64,000 nucleotides of DNA from positions 237,009 through 301,008 of the forward strand of contig NW_006920412.1 of NCBI RefSeq assembly GCF_000344685.1, written 5' to 3'. Below are positions 11,120 through 22,111 of this stretch, in pieces. Both the position numbers and the translations under genes were made by a program. Under the pieces are notes generated by a model. That model was not told the origin of the DNA. It worked only from the letters and a program-made list of their open reading frames with translations, and did no database searches. The stretch comes from Gloeophyllum trabeum ATCC 11539. Its lineage: Eukaryota > Basidiomycota > Agaricomycetes > Gloeophyllales > Gloeophyllaceae. Within the stretch, counting starts at the first letter, position 1. The number at the start of each line of letters is the position of its first letter.

Positions 11120-12585
11120 ATGAAGCTCTTGTCGGCATCCCTATCCCTGCTTTGTGCGGCTTCTGCAGCGGTCGGGCAACTTACGTGGGGAACCACAAAG
11201 TATATGTTCGTCTTCGGAGACTCGTACACAACGGACGGATACAATGTCTCTGCGGGTGTCAACTCTCCTGACCCAGGTTACGTGAGTTTTCATCCATTTC
11301 GCGAAAACCCAAACCTATATCCCTCTTCGTTTGACTTGAATTTAGACCTCGTCAAACGGACCCAACTGGGTAGAGTTCCTGGGTAAAAATTGGGACCTTT
11401 GATCCCTGGGCGTCCTATATTGACATTGTTCGTTGCAGGTAACACGTACAATGTGACCAATACCAAGGTCAGTACATGGATTCAACTTTGAGGCTCCAGC
11501 GCTTGTACCAATATCTGCTCCGTATTCAGGTATTCGACTTGGCATACGGGGGCGCCACAATCGACGGAGCCCTCGTGGCCCCCTACCTGCCAACTGTTCT
11601 GTACGCACGTACAGAAACATCTGCATATGAGACCGTTTATGGAGGACATGTCTAGGTCTGTCGTCCAGCAGGTCGAGGAGTTCAACCAATATCTCGCCAA
11701 TAAGCCCCCTGGAGCCGAATGGAGCAGTTCAGACTCGCTCTTCGCCATTTGGATCGGTATAAACGATGTCGTGCGTGGAAGGATCTGCTTCTATTAGATG
11801 TTGATGCCTAAACACTTTTTCTTGCCTGTGCACTTCAGGGAAATTCTTGGGACTGGGTGTGTTCTGATATTGCGGTTCTTTGACACAATCAACTCACATA
11901 AGTGCGCAAGACGAACGTCACGCAACCGGCATTTTACGATGTCCTCATGAACAGGCTATTTGGACAGGTCTATACTTCATGGCTTCTGTCTGGTACATGC
12001 ACTCATCTTCAGGGTCGCAATAGATGGAAGACCTCTATTCCGCCGGCGCCCGCTCCTTCCTCTTCCTCACCGTTCCCCCAACCAACCGCGCGCCGCTCTT
12101 CCTCGCGCAGGGCATCAACACCACCATCGCCGTGCAATCCGCCATCGCGGACTACAACGCGCACCTCGTCTCGTATATCCGCCAGTTCCAGGCGAACCAC
12201 ACCGACCTCGACCAGGTGACGATCTTCGACACGCAGCCGGTGTTTAATACGCTGCTGGACGCGGCGGAGACGTTTGGGTTCTACAACTCTACGGGGTATT
12301 GCGCGGCGTATGAGAATGGAACGCCGGAGAGGACGACGCAGGTCGAGGGCTGCGCGCCTGTGTCCAGTTATTTGTGGGTGACGATCCCCTCCGATATTCC
12401 ATAAACTGATGGCTCATGGTGTGCATGCATAGCTGGCTGAACACCCTCCATCCCGTGTTCACTGTTCATGAGTGAGTTGTGAGACACAGATCATCCTCCC
12501 TTCGTTCTCAACCTCCTGCAGTATCCTTGCCAAGGCGATATCCACCGCCCTCAGCACGTCGATGTACACGGGAATTGCTTACTGA
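11120..12585 (+). CDS. Secreted SGNH esterase, carbohydrate esterase family 16
   Basis: Extracellular acetylesterase of the CE16 type, which removes acetyl groups from hemicellulose oligomers. Ten exons: 11120-11281, 11346-11382, 11439-11467, 11530-11600, 11656-11770, 11839-11856, 11911-11967, 12024-12373, 12433-12471, 12522-12585; 313 residues. The start at MKLLSASLSLLCAASAAVGQ gives a signal peptide; a second ATG 18 nt upstream is out of line with this. SGNH blocks are visible: FVFGDSYT with the nucleophile Ser35, YGGATIDG, WIGINDV, and C-terminal FWLNTLHPVF with the catalytic His. N-glycosylation sequons are frequent (NTYNVTNT, FYNSTG), as expected for a secreted enzyme. Exon 6 is only 18 nt. 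Family call is strong; substrate is inferred from the family. Confidence 0.93.
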
Positions 12586-12800
12586 GGTGGGACATCAGAG
12601 AAATGGGTTTTCTAGGTGACAGGAGATCCTCAATCATGTACGCGTAGTCCCATTTGGATAGACGTGGTCTCAGTCGTGATACTATGAGTACGCGTCATCT
12701 ATGCTGACGCGTCCCAAAGGAGGCGCATATATATCTTCCTTCCAAACGCGGCCGGCTGGAAACAACCCTTACTAGCCTTCATACCAAGCCATCACAACTC

Positions 12801-13337
12801 ATGAGCATCACCGAATTCGCCACGCTCCGATTGAAACCGCCCTATACATCCTCATCCAGTGAAGTCACCCAATTCTTCCGCCGGCTTTCCGACCGGCAGA
12901 GCGCCTGGTCGGGACACCCCCTCCTCTTCTTCTACAACGCCCGCAACCCATCAGAGGTGTATCTGCTATCAGGGTGGGCGGATGTCCCTGCCCATCACGC
13001 GTGGATTGGTGGTAGTGAGAACCAGGAACTGCTGAGGCTCGCTGAGGGGATATTGGATGTCGTGGAGCTGGTTCACCTCGGTATCGATTTCCGGGGGTTC
13101 CCCAAAGAAGTGGAGGACATGATGTGCAGCAAGAGCACCGATGAAGGTTCGGCGGGTGGGGATGAAGGCGGGAGCGTGGAAGACAAAGGCGGTGTAGAGG
13201 CGATCGCTGGGGAAGGGGGATCATGGAGACTTACAGGACAAAACGCAGAAGCACACGAAGAGACGCGGTATTCGTTCAGCGATCGTGTCACTGATATGGG
13301 AGAACGCCCGTTGTGTTTGCGTAGGCTGCATCTGTAA
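12801..13337 (+). CDS. Hypothetical protein with possible alpha/beta-barrel monooxygenase-like fold
   Basis: Intronless frame of 178 residues starting MSITEFATLRLKPPYTSSSS. The first 95 residues look like a dimeric alpha/beta-barrel (ABM-like) unit: an N-terminal strand, an amphipathic helix, then LLFFYNARNPSEVYLLSGWA and a helix around HHAWIGGSENQELLRLAEGI. The remainder is Gly/Glu/Asp-rich and probably disordered. I recognise the layout from small uncharacterised basidiomycete proteins, not a named enzyme. It follows the esterase gene in the same direction by 215 nt, and is convergent with the thiouridylase gene. Confidence 0.6.
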   Translation: MSITEFATLRLKPPYTSSSSEVTQFFRRLSDRQSAWSGHPLLFFYNARNPSEVYLLSGWADVPAHHAWIGGSENQELLRLAEGILDVVELVHLGIDFRGFPKEVEDMMCSKSTDEGSAGGDEGGSVEDKGGVEAIAGEGGSWRLTGQNAEAHEETRYSFSDRVTDMGERPLCLRRLHL

Positions 13338-13450
13338 CAGTCAGAATCAAAGCAAGTGGGGCATGTGTGAATGGAGTCTAGCATTATAATGTACACGTTG
13401 TTATAAGGAAATACACGTACTGTTACCTACTCCAGAAGTGGCTTCCACAT

Positions 13451-15054
13451 TCACCGCTGAGAAGCCTCCTCGATCAACCCGCATCCAAGGCACCAGTCCC
13501 CATGATACACAGCAGCGATCTGCCCAGGGGTGACGGCTTTCTGCGGCTGGTCGAACGTGACCCTCATCTTACTCTCGTCGGTCCTGCAAGCCATCAGCAG
13601 GAGGATCAAGGTGAAAATGGTTTTGGCTTTTGCTTACCTGCAGATGGTGGCGGGGACGTCCTCCATGACGTACCGATATTTCACGCGTGCGCGGAAACCG
13701 TCTGGCTCGAATACCGCCAGTGGTGGCGAGTCGGGCCATATCCATTCGAAGTCTTTGACGGTCATCACGTCGCTGTACAGTGCCGGGTGGTCACTGTAAA
13801 TTCAGCAGCAGCATGAGTAAACGGCGCGAAAGGAAGGAGAAGCTCAGATGAATGCTAACCTGCCTGGGACGACGTATACGACGTTACTCTTGGGATCCTT
13901 CTTCGCTACGAACGCCTTTTCAGGGAGTCCGCGGATCTTCGCGCCTTGACCAATTGTATAGGTCCACAGGCCCTGGTGCTGCCCCACGACTTTACCCGTC
14001 TCGAGGTCAACGATGTCCCCCGGCTTCGGCGGCACGTATTGTGCTTCCCAATAGAGACATGAGCACCCCCGCAGTATGGCACAAGCCATTGGGAGGAGAC
14101 TCACACACGAACTCGCTGAACTTGCGCTTCTCGCCGACGAAGCAGATGCCCATGCTCTCCGCCCTCTCTGCGGTGGGCAGGCCAAACCGCTTCGCCATCG
14201 CGCGCACCTCGGGCTTCGTCAGGTCGCCCAGGGGAAACAGCGCCTTCCGCAGACTGTCCTCCTTGATCGAAGAGAGGTAGTACGTCTGGTCTTTGTGGCG
14301 GTCCGTGGCTTTCAGCAGTTGCGGCCGGATGCGCATTTCGTAGAGGTCTGACGAGGAGCTGGAGGCGGGCGTGAATGATTGGGTCCACTCTTTGCGCGCG
14401 TAGTGCCCAGTGGCGAGCCATCGAGTCGAGGGCGTGAGGCGGTCGAGGAGGGCGCCGAATTTGACTTCTCTGACAGCAGGTTAGTAATGAAAACATATAA
14501 ATGTGGAGGGCAGACCTGTTGCACCAGACGTCGGGGTTGGGTGTTAAGCCGGACTCCCAGAGTTGGAGAGACGGCTCGAAGACGCGGGTCCAGTATTCAC
14601 GGGTGAGATCGACCTGCGTAGTTATATTATGAGAAGTCGCAATTCGGCTGTTTTAGAAACGCACCATTGTACAGGGCAAATCGAGCATTTTACAGACGCG
14701 CTGCACGTCCTCCCAGTCCTTCTCCCACTCGCATCCCTTGTCCGTGCCAGACTCGTCGCGCGTATCCCAGTTCCGCATAAACACCGCGGATAAGTCGTAG
14801 TTCTAATGTCAAGGGCTCTCAGTAAAGGCCACGTACAGCACACCATATCGTATTTACCTGGTCTGCTAACAATTTTGCAGTCACCGAGGAGTCTACGCCG
14901 CCCGACATAGCGACGACCACTGGATATTTGCACATTTTAATTCAGCCTTTCAGCGGATCGCAAACAACTCACCCTTGTCGCCTTTTCTGGGGAAGAATGC
15001 TTGAGCATAGCTCGATAAATGACGCCTGAAGACACCCCGGGCGGCATTGAGCAT
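13451..15054 (-). CDS. MTU1: Mitochondrial tRNA-specific 2-thiouridylase
   Basis: MnmA/TRMU family enzyme that thiolates U34 of mitochondrial tRNAs for Lys, Glu and Gln. Eight exons in transcript order: 15054-14973, 14919-14858, 14802-14665, 14613-14516, 14469-14105, 14043-13860, 13793-13638, 13583-13451; 405 residues. The first exon encodes an Arg-rich targeting peptide ([20 protein letters not shown]). The PP-loop is [18 protein letters not shown]. The first catalytic Cys is in [15 protein letters not shown] and the second in [23 protein letters not shown] and [12 protein letters not shown] are also typical. An in-frame ATG inside intron 1 (14935) could give a form without the targeting peptide; see findings. 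Divergent neighbour spacing is large. Confidence 0.95.
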
Positions 15055-15639
15055 GAAGGACTTGGACACCAGGACAGAGATATTAGATAAGATCCCGATG
15101 ACGTTCTGCCTAAGGTTACCGTGAATCATAGTAAATATATATTAATTCCGGACAGATAATTTTTTGAAAATTACCATGGCCTGCCGGACATAATGGTACA
15201 CACGAATAATCTGAGCCGGCTGGCTATGCATTGCTCTGTAGGATGTCTCCAGGAAGTGCTGAGCAAGAGTTGCTGCAGGATAATTCCGATTTTACCAAGC
15301 ATTTCCTATGCATTACTCTATAAGGTAAAAGTCCTCCTAAATAGGCTTGTCCGTATGGACCCACAAACTTCCAAGTAACGCTATAAACTATAATAGATGA
15401 CACCATCCAGTCCCATCTTAAGAATTACATTTCCTAGCTAGTACATTGTTTCTTTCCGCTGCCTCTGCCCCCACTCATCTGCGACAAGCAACCGCCCACT
15501 TCGTGTATAGAGGGCGGCAGCAAAGAGGGAGCTTTCAGCCCGTCTCTTGCCTCTACATTGAGGTCGCAAACCCGCCATTCCGACCCTTGGTTCAGTCCAG
15601 CGTTATGTTTAGCTACAGTCGCAAGCCGACTGCTCCAAC
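15055..15639. other. Non-coding stretch upstream of MTU1
   Basis: AT-richer than the flanking exons, with no supported frame. It presumably holds the MTU1 promoter; I see no clear elements. Confidence 0.5.
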
Positions 15640-16404
15640 TCAGATAGGGCGCTCGCCATCGCCCTCGGACGGCGTGCATCTGCATCTCTTCCCGTCAGTA
15701 ATTCGGTAAGAAATGGCGCACCGCGAGCACCGCTTGAACCCGTCAGCCTCGACAGCCTGGTCGCTTGCTACATCTTCAATCCAGTTGTATGGACGCTCCA
15801 ACGATTCGACGCTGGTGGGATAGGTGTCCTCGGTGCTGCACACGACAGGCGCCGATGCTGGGCCCCTGACGGGCGTCGCCAGTGCCTGATGTGCCATTAT
15901 CCACGACTGGACGTCCGTCGGCTTGGGGTACGGCGGCGGGGCTGTCGGTGCATGCATCATCAGCCCCCGCGGCCGGCCGCTAGCGCTGCTGTCATCCGCC
16001 TTGCCGTCGGTGGTGCGCACAGACGTATTATCGCCCGACCCGAGCACCTCAGGGCCGCGGTAGATGCCCATGTGCGAGTAGGGCATAGACGGCGTGCGCG
16101 GCGGCCTGTCGATTTCGGTAATCGGCGGGTCGGGGTGCGACCATTTCTGGAGATTCGGCGGCGCAGTAAAGGCTTCGCAGAGGAAGACGGGCGGCCGCGG
16201 AGTGTCGGAAACGTAATCGAGGGGTGCGACGTGCCCGGCGTACATGATGCGGTCCCGGAACTCCTGGACCCGGTCGACCTCGGACGGTTCCCCCGAGTCA
16301 TGGGCAAGGCCTCCGTGCTCCCCGACGTCATATCTTGTGGCTCCAGCGTGGACGCCGGGCGCGTCATGACCAGCGGGGGCCCCACCGGGCTCAGAACCAG
16401 TCAT
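15640..16404 (-). CDS. Hypothetical protein, about 254 aa, Cys-rich C-terminus
   Basis: Long open frame with the first ATG giving MTGSEPGGAPAGHDAPGVHA; the frame continues 16 codons upstream without an ATG, so a spliced 5' exon is possible. The protein is Pro/Ser/Asp-rich throughout, with short ordered patches such as YNWIEDVASDQAVEADGF. Its end holds a cluster of cysteines, FKRCSRCAISYRITDGKRCR, with C-x2-C and C-x-C pairs that could bind zinc. I do not recognise the family. Confidence 0.5.
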   Translation of the reverse strand: MTGSEPGGAPAGHDAPGVHAGATRYDVGEHGGLAHDSGEPSEVDRVQEFRDRIMYAGHVAPLDYVSDTPRPPVFLCEAFTAPPNLQKWSHPDPPITEIDRPPRTPSMPYSHMGIYRGPEVLGSGDNTSVRTTDGKADDSSASGRPRGLMMHAPTAPPPYPKPTDVQSWIMAHQALATPVRGPASAPVVCSTEDTYPTSVESLERPYNWIEDVASDQAVEADGFKRCSRCAISYRITDGKRCRCTPSEGDGERPI

Positions 16405-17116
16405 AAGGGAGGAACGGACTGGAATGTTCCTTATTTTCGATGCAGTATCCAAGGTTCCCAGCCAACCTGCAGTGGTGGGCCCAATAGTGATAAGGTAAAA
16501 TGGCAGAATAGGGCAACCTGCGGAATTTATTGTTCGCCAACGGAACGATTGGAGCGATACTGACAGGTATGCTTACCGGTACGATATTATAGATACAGAT
16601 ATCGGAGAAATACCGTGCTCTCTGCTCAGTTGTGGCAGTTGCGAGCCATGAACGCTAGCGGTGTTCAAGAGCGATGGCACTCGCCCTGTCGAAAGCGCAG
16701 CAAAACGAAGGAATGCGTTTCAGTATAGGGATTCATATAATGCGACATGACAAGCTGACACCTACGTCGATGTCGATTCCACTCCACCGTCGAGCGTTCA
16801 GGAAAAAGATCAAGCGTTCTGGATTTCCTTACACATCGCGGCGCGGGACATCATATGTAAGAAACAAATAAATAAAGTTGAACTAATTAGTTTTGGTCGT
16901 ACTGTACCTAAATAGTCGAAGTTAGGTGAACTTTTAGAGTCATGACACAGTGACAGCGCCACAGCTTAGTTCCCGCGGCAATATCCCTCTTGGCCACAGC
17001 CGTGCCCCACACTCCAGCCCTTGCTAATGTCGCTGCGATAAAACACGGAGCAGTCGACATTTTGCTTTCTAGGCTCTATATTGTTCTATTCAACATTCAC
17101 GCTCGCTTTCGTATGT
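16405..17116. other. Non-coding stretch
   Basis: Divergent promoter space between the unknown minus-strand gene and the kinase fusion gene. No supported frame, RNA or repeat. Confidence 0.45.
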
Positions 17117-18830
17117 ATGCCGAATCTTCGTAAGTCGAACGGATCGCTGTTTGTTGCAGATTGACTTACCACGGCAGATACAGCACAATATAAAGACTTG
17201 CCTTCTGATACTTATTCTGTTTTCCCGGAACCTGACAAGCCCATTTCGCGCTACGTTGTACCGGGCAATGGCAGACGCTGCCAGACGTGCCCGCCATGGT
17301 CGGTCAATGATATCGGACGTCGCTTCAACCTACGCTTTGGCCCGGACGACCGCCCGCCACCGCGCTTCTACGTCGATGCCTCGCTCTTGCGCCCGTACCA
17401 GGACATCCGAGTCATGCTCGATTGGCACGACAGCCTCGTCCTGCTGCTCGACCGAAAGTACGTCATGAAGATGATGAGCCCCCTCTTTGACGTGAATACT
17501 ATCGTCGCGAACATGGAGCGTGCGCGCGAAGTCGTTCCTGTGCCTGCGATACACAAGTACGGTCGTTCGGGGAACTGCGTGTTCATCATCATGGACTATG
17601 TCAATGGCTGGCAGGCGTCGACCCTCGTTCGGTATTTCGGCCCCTGGGTAGAGGTCCGGCTGCAGGATCAGATTGACGAAGTGATCGTCAAGCTCTCGCA
17701 AGTCGGGCTGTCTCACAATGATCTCTACCCAAGGAATGTGTTCCTCGACGACAACTGGAAGATTACAGGCATCATAGACTGGGACTATGCCGCCCCGCTT
17801 TGGGCTTCCACGGAATATGAGCGGCGTTCGACGCTGAACTTTCGGGAGAAGACATGGCATTACTTGTTTCTAAAGCACTCTGTGGACCGCGTCGGGACGC
17901 TCGGGGCCAACCCGTCCGACGGTAAATTTAAATACTACCACAAACCCGCTCCCGGGCGTATTCTGACTAGAGAACCCCCGTACAAGTGGGCGCTCCCCGA
18001 CTCGACCATGGGCGACGGAGAGCTGACCAAGACGAACCCCGGCTATCGCATCGTCATCCTCGTCTCCGGCCCAGGTCAGTCTCCGATACCCCTGCCCTAG
18101 AGCCAACTAAATCCTGACCCCCGCAGTCGAGGTGGCGGAGGCCCTTGTGCTCTCCACCCCGCGCGATGTCTCGCCGCACGCATCCGTCGCGCTCGTCGTC
18201 TCCGACACGGAGCACTCCGAGCCCTTCGCGGACGTGTGCGAGCGGAACGCGACGCGCTACGTCTCCGTGCTCCCCGCGGGCTGCCGCCACCGCGCCGAGT
18301 TCCGCACGCAGGTCCTCACGCACATCGTGCGCGCGAAGCCGGACATCGTGCTCATGCTCAACTGGCGGCACGCGCTCGGCGACGAGTTCTGGCGCGCGAT
18401 CCTCATCCCGCGCACGCTCGCGGACTTTGCGAGCATGCCCGCGGTGCTCGGCATTCGCCCTGCGCTGCCCGGGCACTGGGTCGACCTGCCCGACCCGGTC
18501 GGCGCGGCGCACGAGGCGCTGCAGCGCGGCTTCGGCGAGCGCGAGACGGGCATCACAGCCTACAGGGTCTTCCCGTACCAGGAGGTGCAGTGGTGCTCGA
18601 TGCAGCTCACGATCCTCGAAGGGGAGAGCCGCGAGGCGTTCCGGAGCAGGATGAACAGGAACATGCAAGCGTTTGCGGCGCACACGCTGCGGATGCTTTT
18701 GGAGAGGGTGCAGCGGTACACGGGCAAGCGTAAGCTGATGGACAGCGCCCACTACGGCCAGGAGCCTCCCTGGAAGTGGGATAGGCGGCATCCGTTGTCC
18801 GACGTATTTCTTTATCTTGATTCACGGTGA
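17117..18830 (+). CDS. Fusion of an APH-like kinase domain and a formyltransferase-like domain
   Basis: Predicted 537-residue protein in three exons (17117-17129, 17178-18074, 18127-18830). The 13-nt first exon supplies MPNL and ends at a perfect GTAAGT. Residues about 70-240 are an aminoglycoside phosphotransferase/choline-kinase-like fold: YVMKMMSP (nucleotide-binding Lys), FIIMDYVNGWQ, the catalytic loop HNDLYPRNVFLDD at residue 184, and GIIDWDYA. From about residue 290 the sequence follows phosphoribosylglycinamide formyltransferase (PurN/Ade8): YRIVILVSGP, ALVVSDTEHS, KPDIVLMLNW, RPALPGHW, TGITAYRVFPYQEVQ. The catalytic Asn and His of the N-x-H-P motif are Gly412 and Arg414 here, and the phosphate loop GSGTN is replaced. 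The kinase half looks active; the second half looks like a pseudoenzyme. Substrate unknown. Confidence 0.82.
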
Positions 18831-19318
18831 TCTTGGTAATTTATTGGGCTGAACGGAGTCTTTGTCGCGGGTATGTGCATTGCGTCACTTACTGGTTCAA
18901 GACGACTCACCTGGGATTGGAGTAGAGCGACTAACGATGCCTTCGTGGCGTGTATAGATCGGCTGATAGCAGTGAGACACTGTTGTTCAGCAGCAGAGCA
19001 CAGCGGTAGTGCTGGTCATCTGCGTCAAGCGAGCAGATGAAGGTACGCAACAAGGAGACGTTTTGAATAACGACACGCACGACGATACTAACCGCTCGCC
19101 GGAAGGTTCATTTAGCAGGGGGGGTATATCTACGTCTTCTGATGCTTTCATCTTATTCCGGGTTACGGGAATGTTTATAGCCTCGCCTGTTGACGGTGTA
19201 TAATTTTCTTGTGTACTGAGGCTGATGCAATAGATATGTATTGGTGATGGTTGTACAACAATTATACGCCGCCGGTTACGATAACAAATACAAGACAAGC
19301 CAGGACAGAAGGGAACAG
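18831..19318. other. Non-coding stretch between convergent genes
   Basis: 3' flanks of the kinase fusion gene and the small membrane protein gene. Nothing else is supported. Confidence 0.5.
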
Positions 19319-19759
19319 TCAAACTGGTGGTAGTACTGCTGGCTCTAACTGTTTCATTGGAGGGATAGAGCTGCTATCTGAATCTCGGCGTTCAAGTTGG
19401 ACGATTTGCGGTTGGGTACCGGTGGGATTCGCTATCCGCCGTCTCCTCTGACGGATCTTGACGAACGCGATCGTGGCCGCTGCAGCGACCACGACGAGGA
19501 CTGACAGACACATCGTGAGCGCGGGCTTATAGGACGTCTCAAACCGACTCACCGAAGACTACAACAATGGCTATCAGAGCCCCGTGGCTCTCGTGTGCCA
19601 CAGGTGCGTCTGGATTACTATCGAGCGACAAGGTGAATGACACGATCTGCTTCCCGGGGATGATCTGACTCACGGGTAGCTGTCTGATTCCGCCGCTAAC
19701 GCGGGCATTACGAGGGCAAAGGAGATGAGCATCGCAACAGCCTGCATAGCCGAGTCCAT
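19319..19759 (-). CDS. Small type I membrane protein, 110 aa
   Basis: Three exons in transcript order: 19759-19674, 19617-19553, 19500-19319, with introns of 56 and 52 nt. The first exon encodes a signal peptide (MDSAMQAVAMLISFALVMPA). A short lumenal or extracellular part of about 20 residues follows (PNPDAPVAHESHG). Splicing of the second intron creates an unbroken transmembrane helix, ALIAIVVVFVLVVVAAAATI, followed by a stop-transfer KIRQRRRR. The cytosolic tail is about 45 residues, rich in Ser and Pro. Without splicing the frame appears broken twice, which hid the gene. I do not recognise the family; the topology is read from the sequence. Confidence 0.7.
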
Positions 19760-20464
19760 CGTGGAGTGCTGAAGCGTTTGCACTAGTACTGTGTCCGGTC
19801 AAGCAGCGCGAAGTTTATAAGATAAGACCAAGCAGGCTAAGAACTTTGATCGGGTCGGTCTGCTGTGCGCCAAGACGCCAAGCGGACTTGTGTTTCTCTT
19901 CGGTGCCGCCGAGCAGAGTACATAAGCCCGAGGCGTATATACGCAACGTACATGGTAACTGGTCAGTTCGTTTTCTGACATGATACGAGACCGTGTATCG
20001 AGTATACGCATCCTGTCCGGAGGGTGTGCCAGAGTTGCTGCTGCGTACAAGTCAGGGTTGGGATCAACCCCGAGACTTTTAATGTTCGCGACGCCAAGTG
20101 TCTCAGCATTGCGTTATGCTTTGTGTCCTTCCTGCAGGAGGCAGTAGGACCGAAAGGAACTGACCATCGTGGCCGTCGCGATGACCGGACAATTGCATTC
20201 TTCATCTTGGCTTGCCTCATACCTGATAATTCCGCTTGGCTCCGCAAAGGCCTTTTGCTACTGACCGCATATCTTCTCCTCAGCCGAGGAATATAATGAG
20301 AGGAAGAAAGCGGGACGAGCTTGAGTTCATGTCACTTAGACGTCAATTTCCAGATCAGGACCCAGGCATCTTGTACGTCCGGACGAAGGTTTAGCCGGTG
20401 TAAGTACTGGTGTGCATCTCGGCTGTCCGACGTTCCCCCGACGCGCACCAGGCTGCTGACAACC
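19760..20464. other. Non-coding divergent promoter region
   Basis: Between the starts of the small membrane protein (minus) and the FAH-family gene (plus). One frame (20024-20296) is open but has no motif and weak start context, so I do not call it. Confidence 0.45.
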
Positions 20465-21475
20465 ATGTCCGCCGCTGCGTTCTTCAGACATGGCAAGAAA
20501 GTACGTGTCGTGCAGCGCAGCGTGAGCGATACTGAGCGACGTAGATCGTGGCTATAGGCCGCAACTACGCGGAGCACGTCAAGGAGCTGAACAACGCGCT
20601 GCCGCAGGAGCCGTTCTTCTTTCTCAAGCCGACGACGAGCTACATCTCCAACGAGGGGTACGTCGAGATCCCGAGGGGGGTCATAGCGCACCACGAAGGT
20701 GTGTCTGCCTTTGAGTTCGTGGGATAGCGGCCGTGCTGAGGAGTTGGAGGTGATTAGTCGAGCTTGGACTGGTTATTGGGAAGCGCGGGCGGGATATTGC
20801 GCAGAAGGATGCGGAGGGGCATATTGCTGGCTACGGTGAGCTCAGAGCTCGGGGGTAATGGAAGGATGGGGTGCTGAGCTGTATGGTAGCCCTTGCGGTG
20901 GATATGACGGCGCGGAACATGCAGGACGCGGTGAAGAAGAAGGGCTTGCCGTGGAGCGCTGCGAAAGGGTTTGATACGTTTACTCCGGTTGGGCAAGTTT
21001 GCACTTTTTTCGTGACTTGGTATTTTGCTGATGTTCTACGAACAGGTCTTTCATTGACAAGTCCCTGGTTTCGGATCCGCATAAACTCGCCCTTTCCCTG
21101 AAGGTGCGATGCACGTACAATCAACCAAATTGTTGTATATCGTTGACACGCCGTTGGTACTCCAGATAGACGGTACTACGAAGCAGGATGGTACTACTGC
21201 GGACATGATCTTTAAGATACCCCGCATCATCGAGCATATTTCCTCGATCATGACTCTGGAGGCGAGCTGATGCCCAACTTTAATCTACACACTTGCTCAT
21301 CTGTTTCTAGGAAGGGGATCTGGTCCTGACCGGCACGCCCTCGGGCGTAGGTCCCCTCTCGCCGGGCGAGACCGTCGAGTGCGAGCTGCTTGACACGGTC
21401 TCTGGCAAGCAGCTGTCGAGTCTGAAGTTCTATGCAGTCGAGAGACAAGGTGGATATCATTTTACAGGGTCTTGA
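20465..21475 (+). CDS. FAH-family acylpyruvase / oxaloacetate decarboxylase (FAHD1-like)
   Basis: Fumarylacetoacetate hydrolase superfamily protein of 229 residues, matching FAHD1, a mitochondrial oxaloacetate decarboxylase/acylpyruvase. Seven exons: 20465-20500, 20545-20698, 20758-20835, 20890-20992, 21046-21103, 21166-21261, 21311-21475. Motifs in order: [25 protein letters not shown], the metal-binding [49 protein letters not shown] and [15 protein letters not shown]. Two introns start with GC rather than GT (20993 GCAAGT, 21262 GCGAGC); both are required to restore the conserved G-S-F-I-D and MTLE-EGDL joins. Length is normal for the family. Subcellular site is inferred. Confidence 0.93.
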
Positions 21476-22111
21476 GCCGTCGTTGGCTTCCAGCAGGGCA
21501 TGTAATGACGGGGCTTTGCTTGATCTTCGTACAGCCGGGGATAATTCAGATGGCGATTCTGGAGGGAATGAGAATGCGTCAGGCTCGTTCACTTCGAAGA
21601 TCGCTGATGCATTGACGCTGGCGCTGGCGGGTTAAGGAGCATGTCATTGGCGCAGACTCTTGTAACGTTGCAAACACCCTCCCCCCTCAATGTAGCACTT
21701 CCCCTTCTCCCGTACTCACCTGGATAGCCAGTCCTGCAAGTCTAATGTCCCTCTTCTCCCTCCTTTGCCAATTACAATTTAGCTCATAAGATTTCATTGT
21801 GGACGGCCTAGAAGGCTTCCCGCCACCGCTTCCAAACCGAGCGGCCGATCAACTGCTTTCACGTGGCGAGCGGAAAGCGAGCGCCCTTGCCGACGGTCTG
21901 TTTCGAGAGTTGCAATCAGTCCTTCGTCTTGCTCCTTCATCAACTTTTCCTTTCCCTGCTTTCAACATTTCTACGACACGGAAGCCAGCCTGGCGCACAG
22001 TCTATCCATTTTCTGACCGACCCTGACCTATCTTTACAGCAACCGCGGTCGGCCAAGGCACTCGCTGGCGATTCGTGACCACCGCTTCATCACCTCTGCA
22101 CGCTTATTCCG
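21476..22111. other. Non-coding: 3' flank and upstream leader
   Basis: Contains the 3' flank of the FAHD1-like gene and a pyrimidine-rich leader before the next gene, whose first coding bases (AT) end an upstream exon at 22113. No other gene is seen. Confidence 0.5.

Noticed and set aside
19539..19802. Apparent frameshift between signal peptide and membrane helix
   Set aside because: A 56-nt intron with GTGAGT donor and CGATAG acceptor restores the frame, so no pseudogene is needed.
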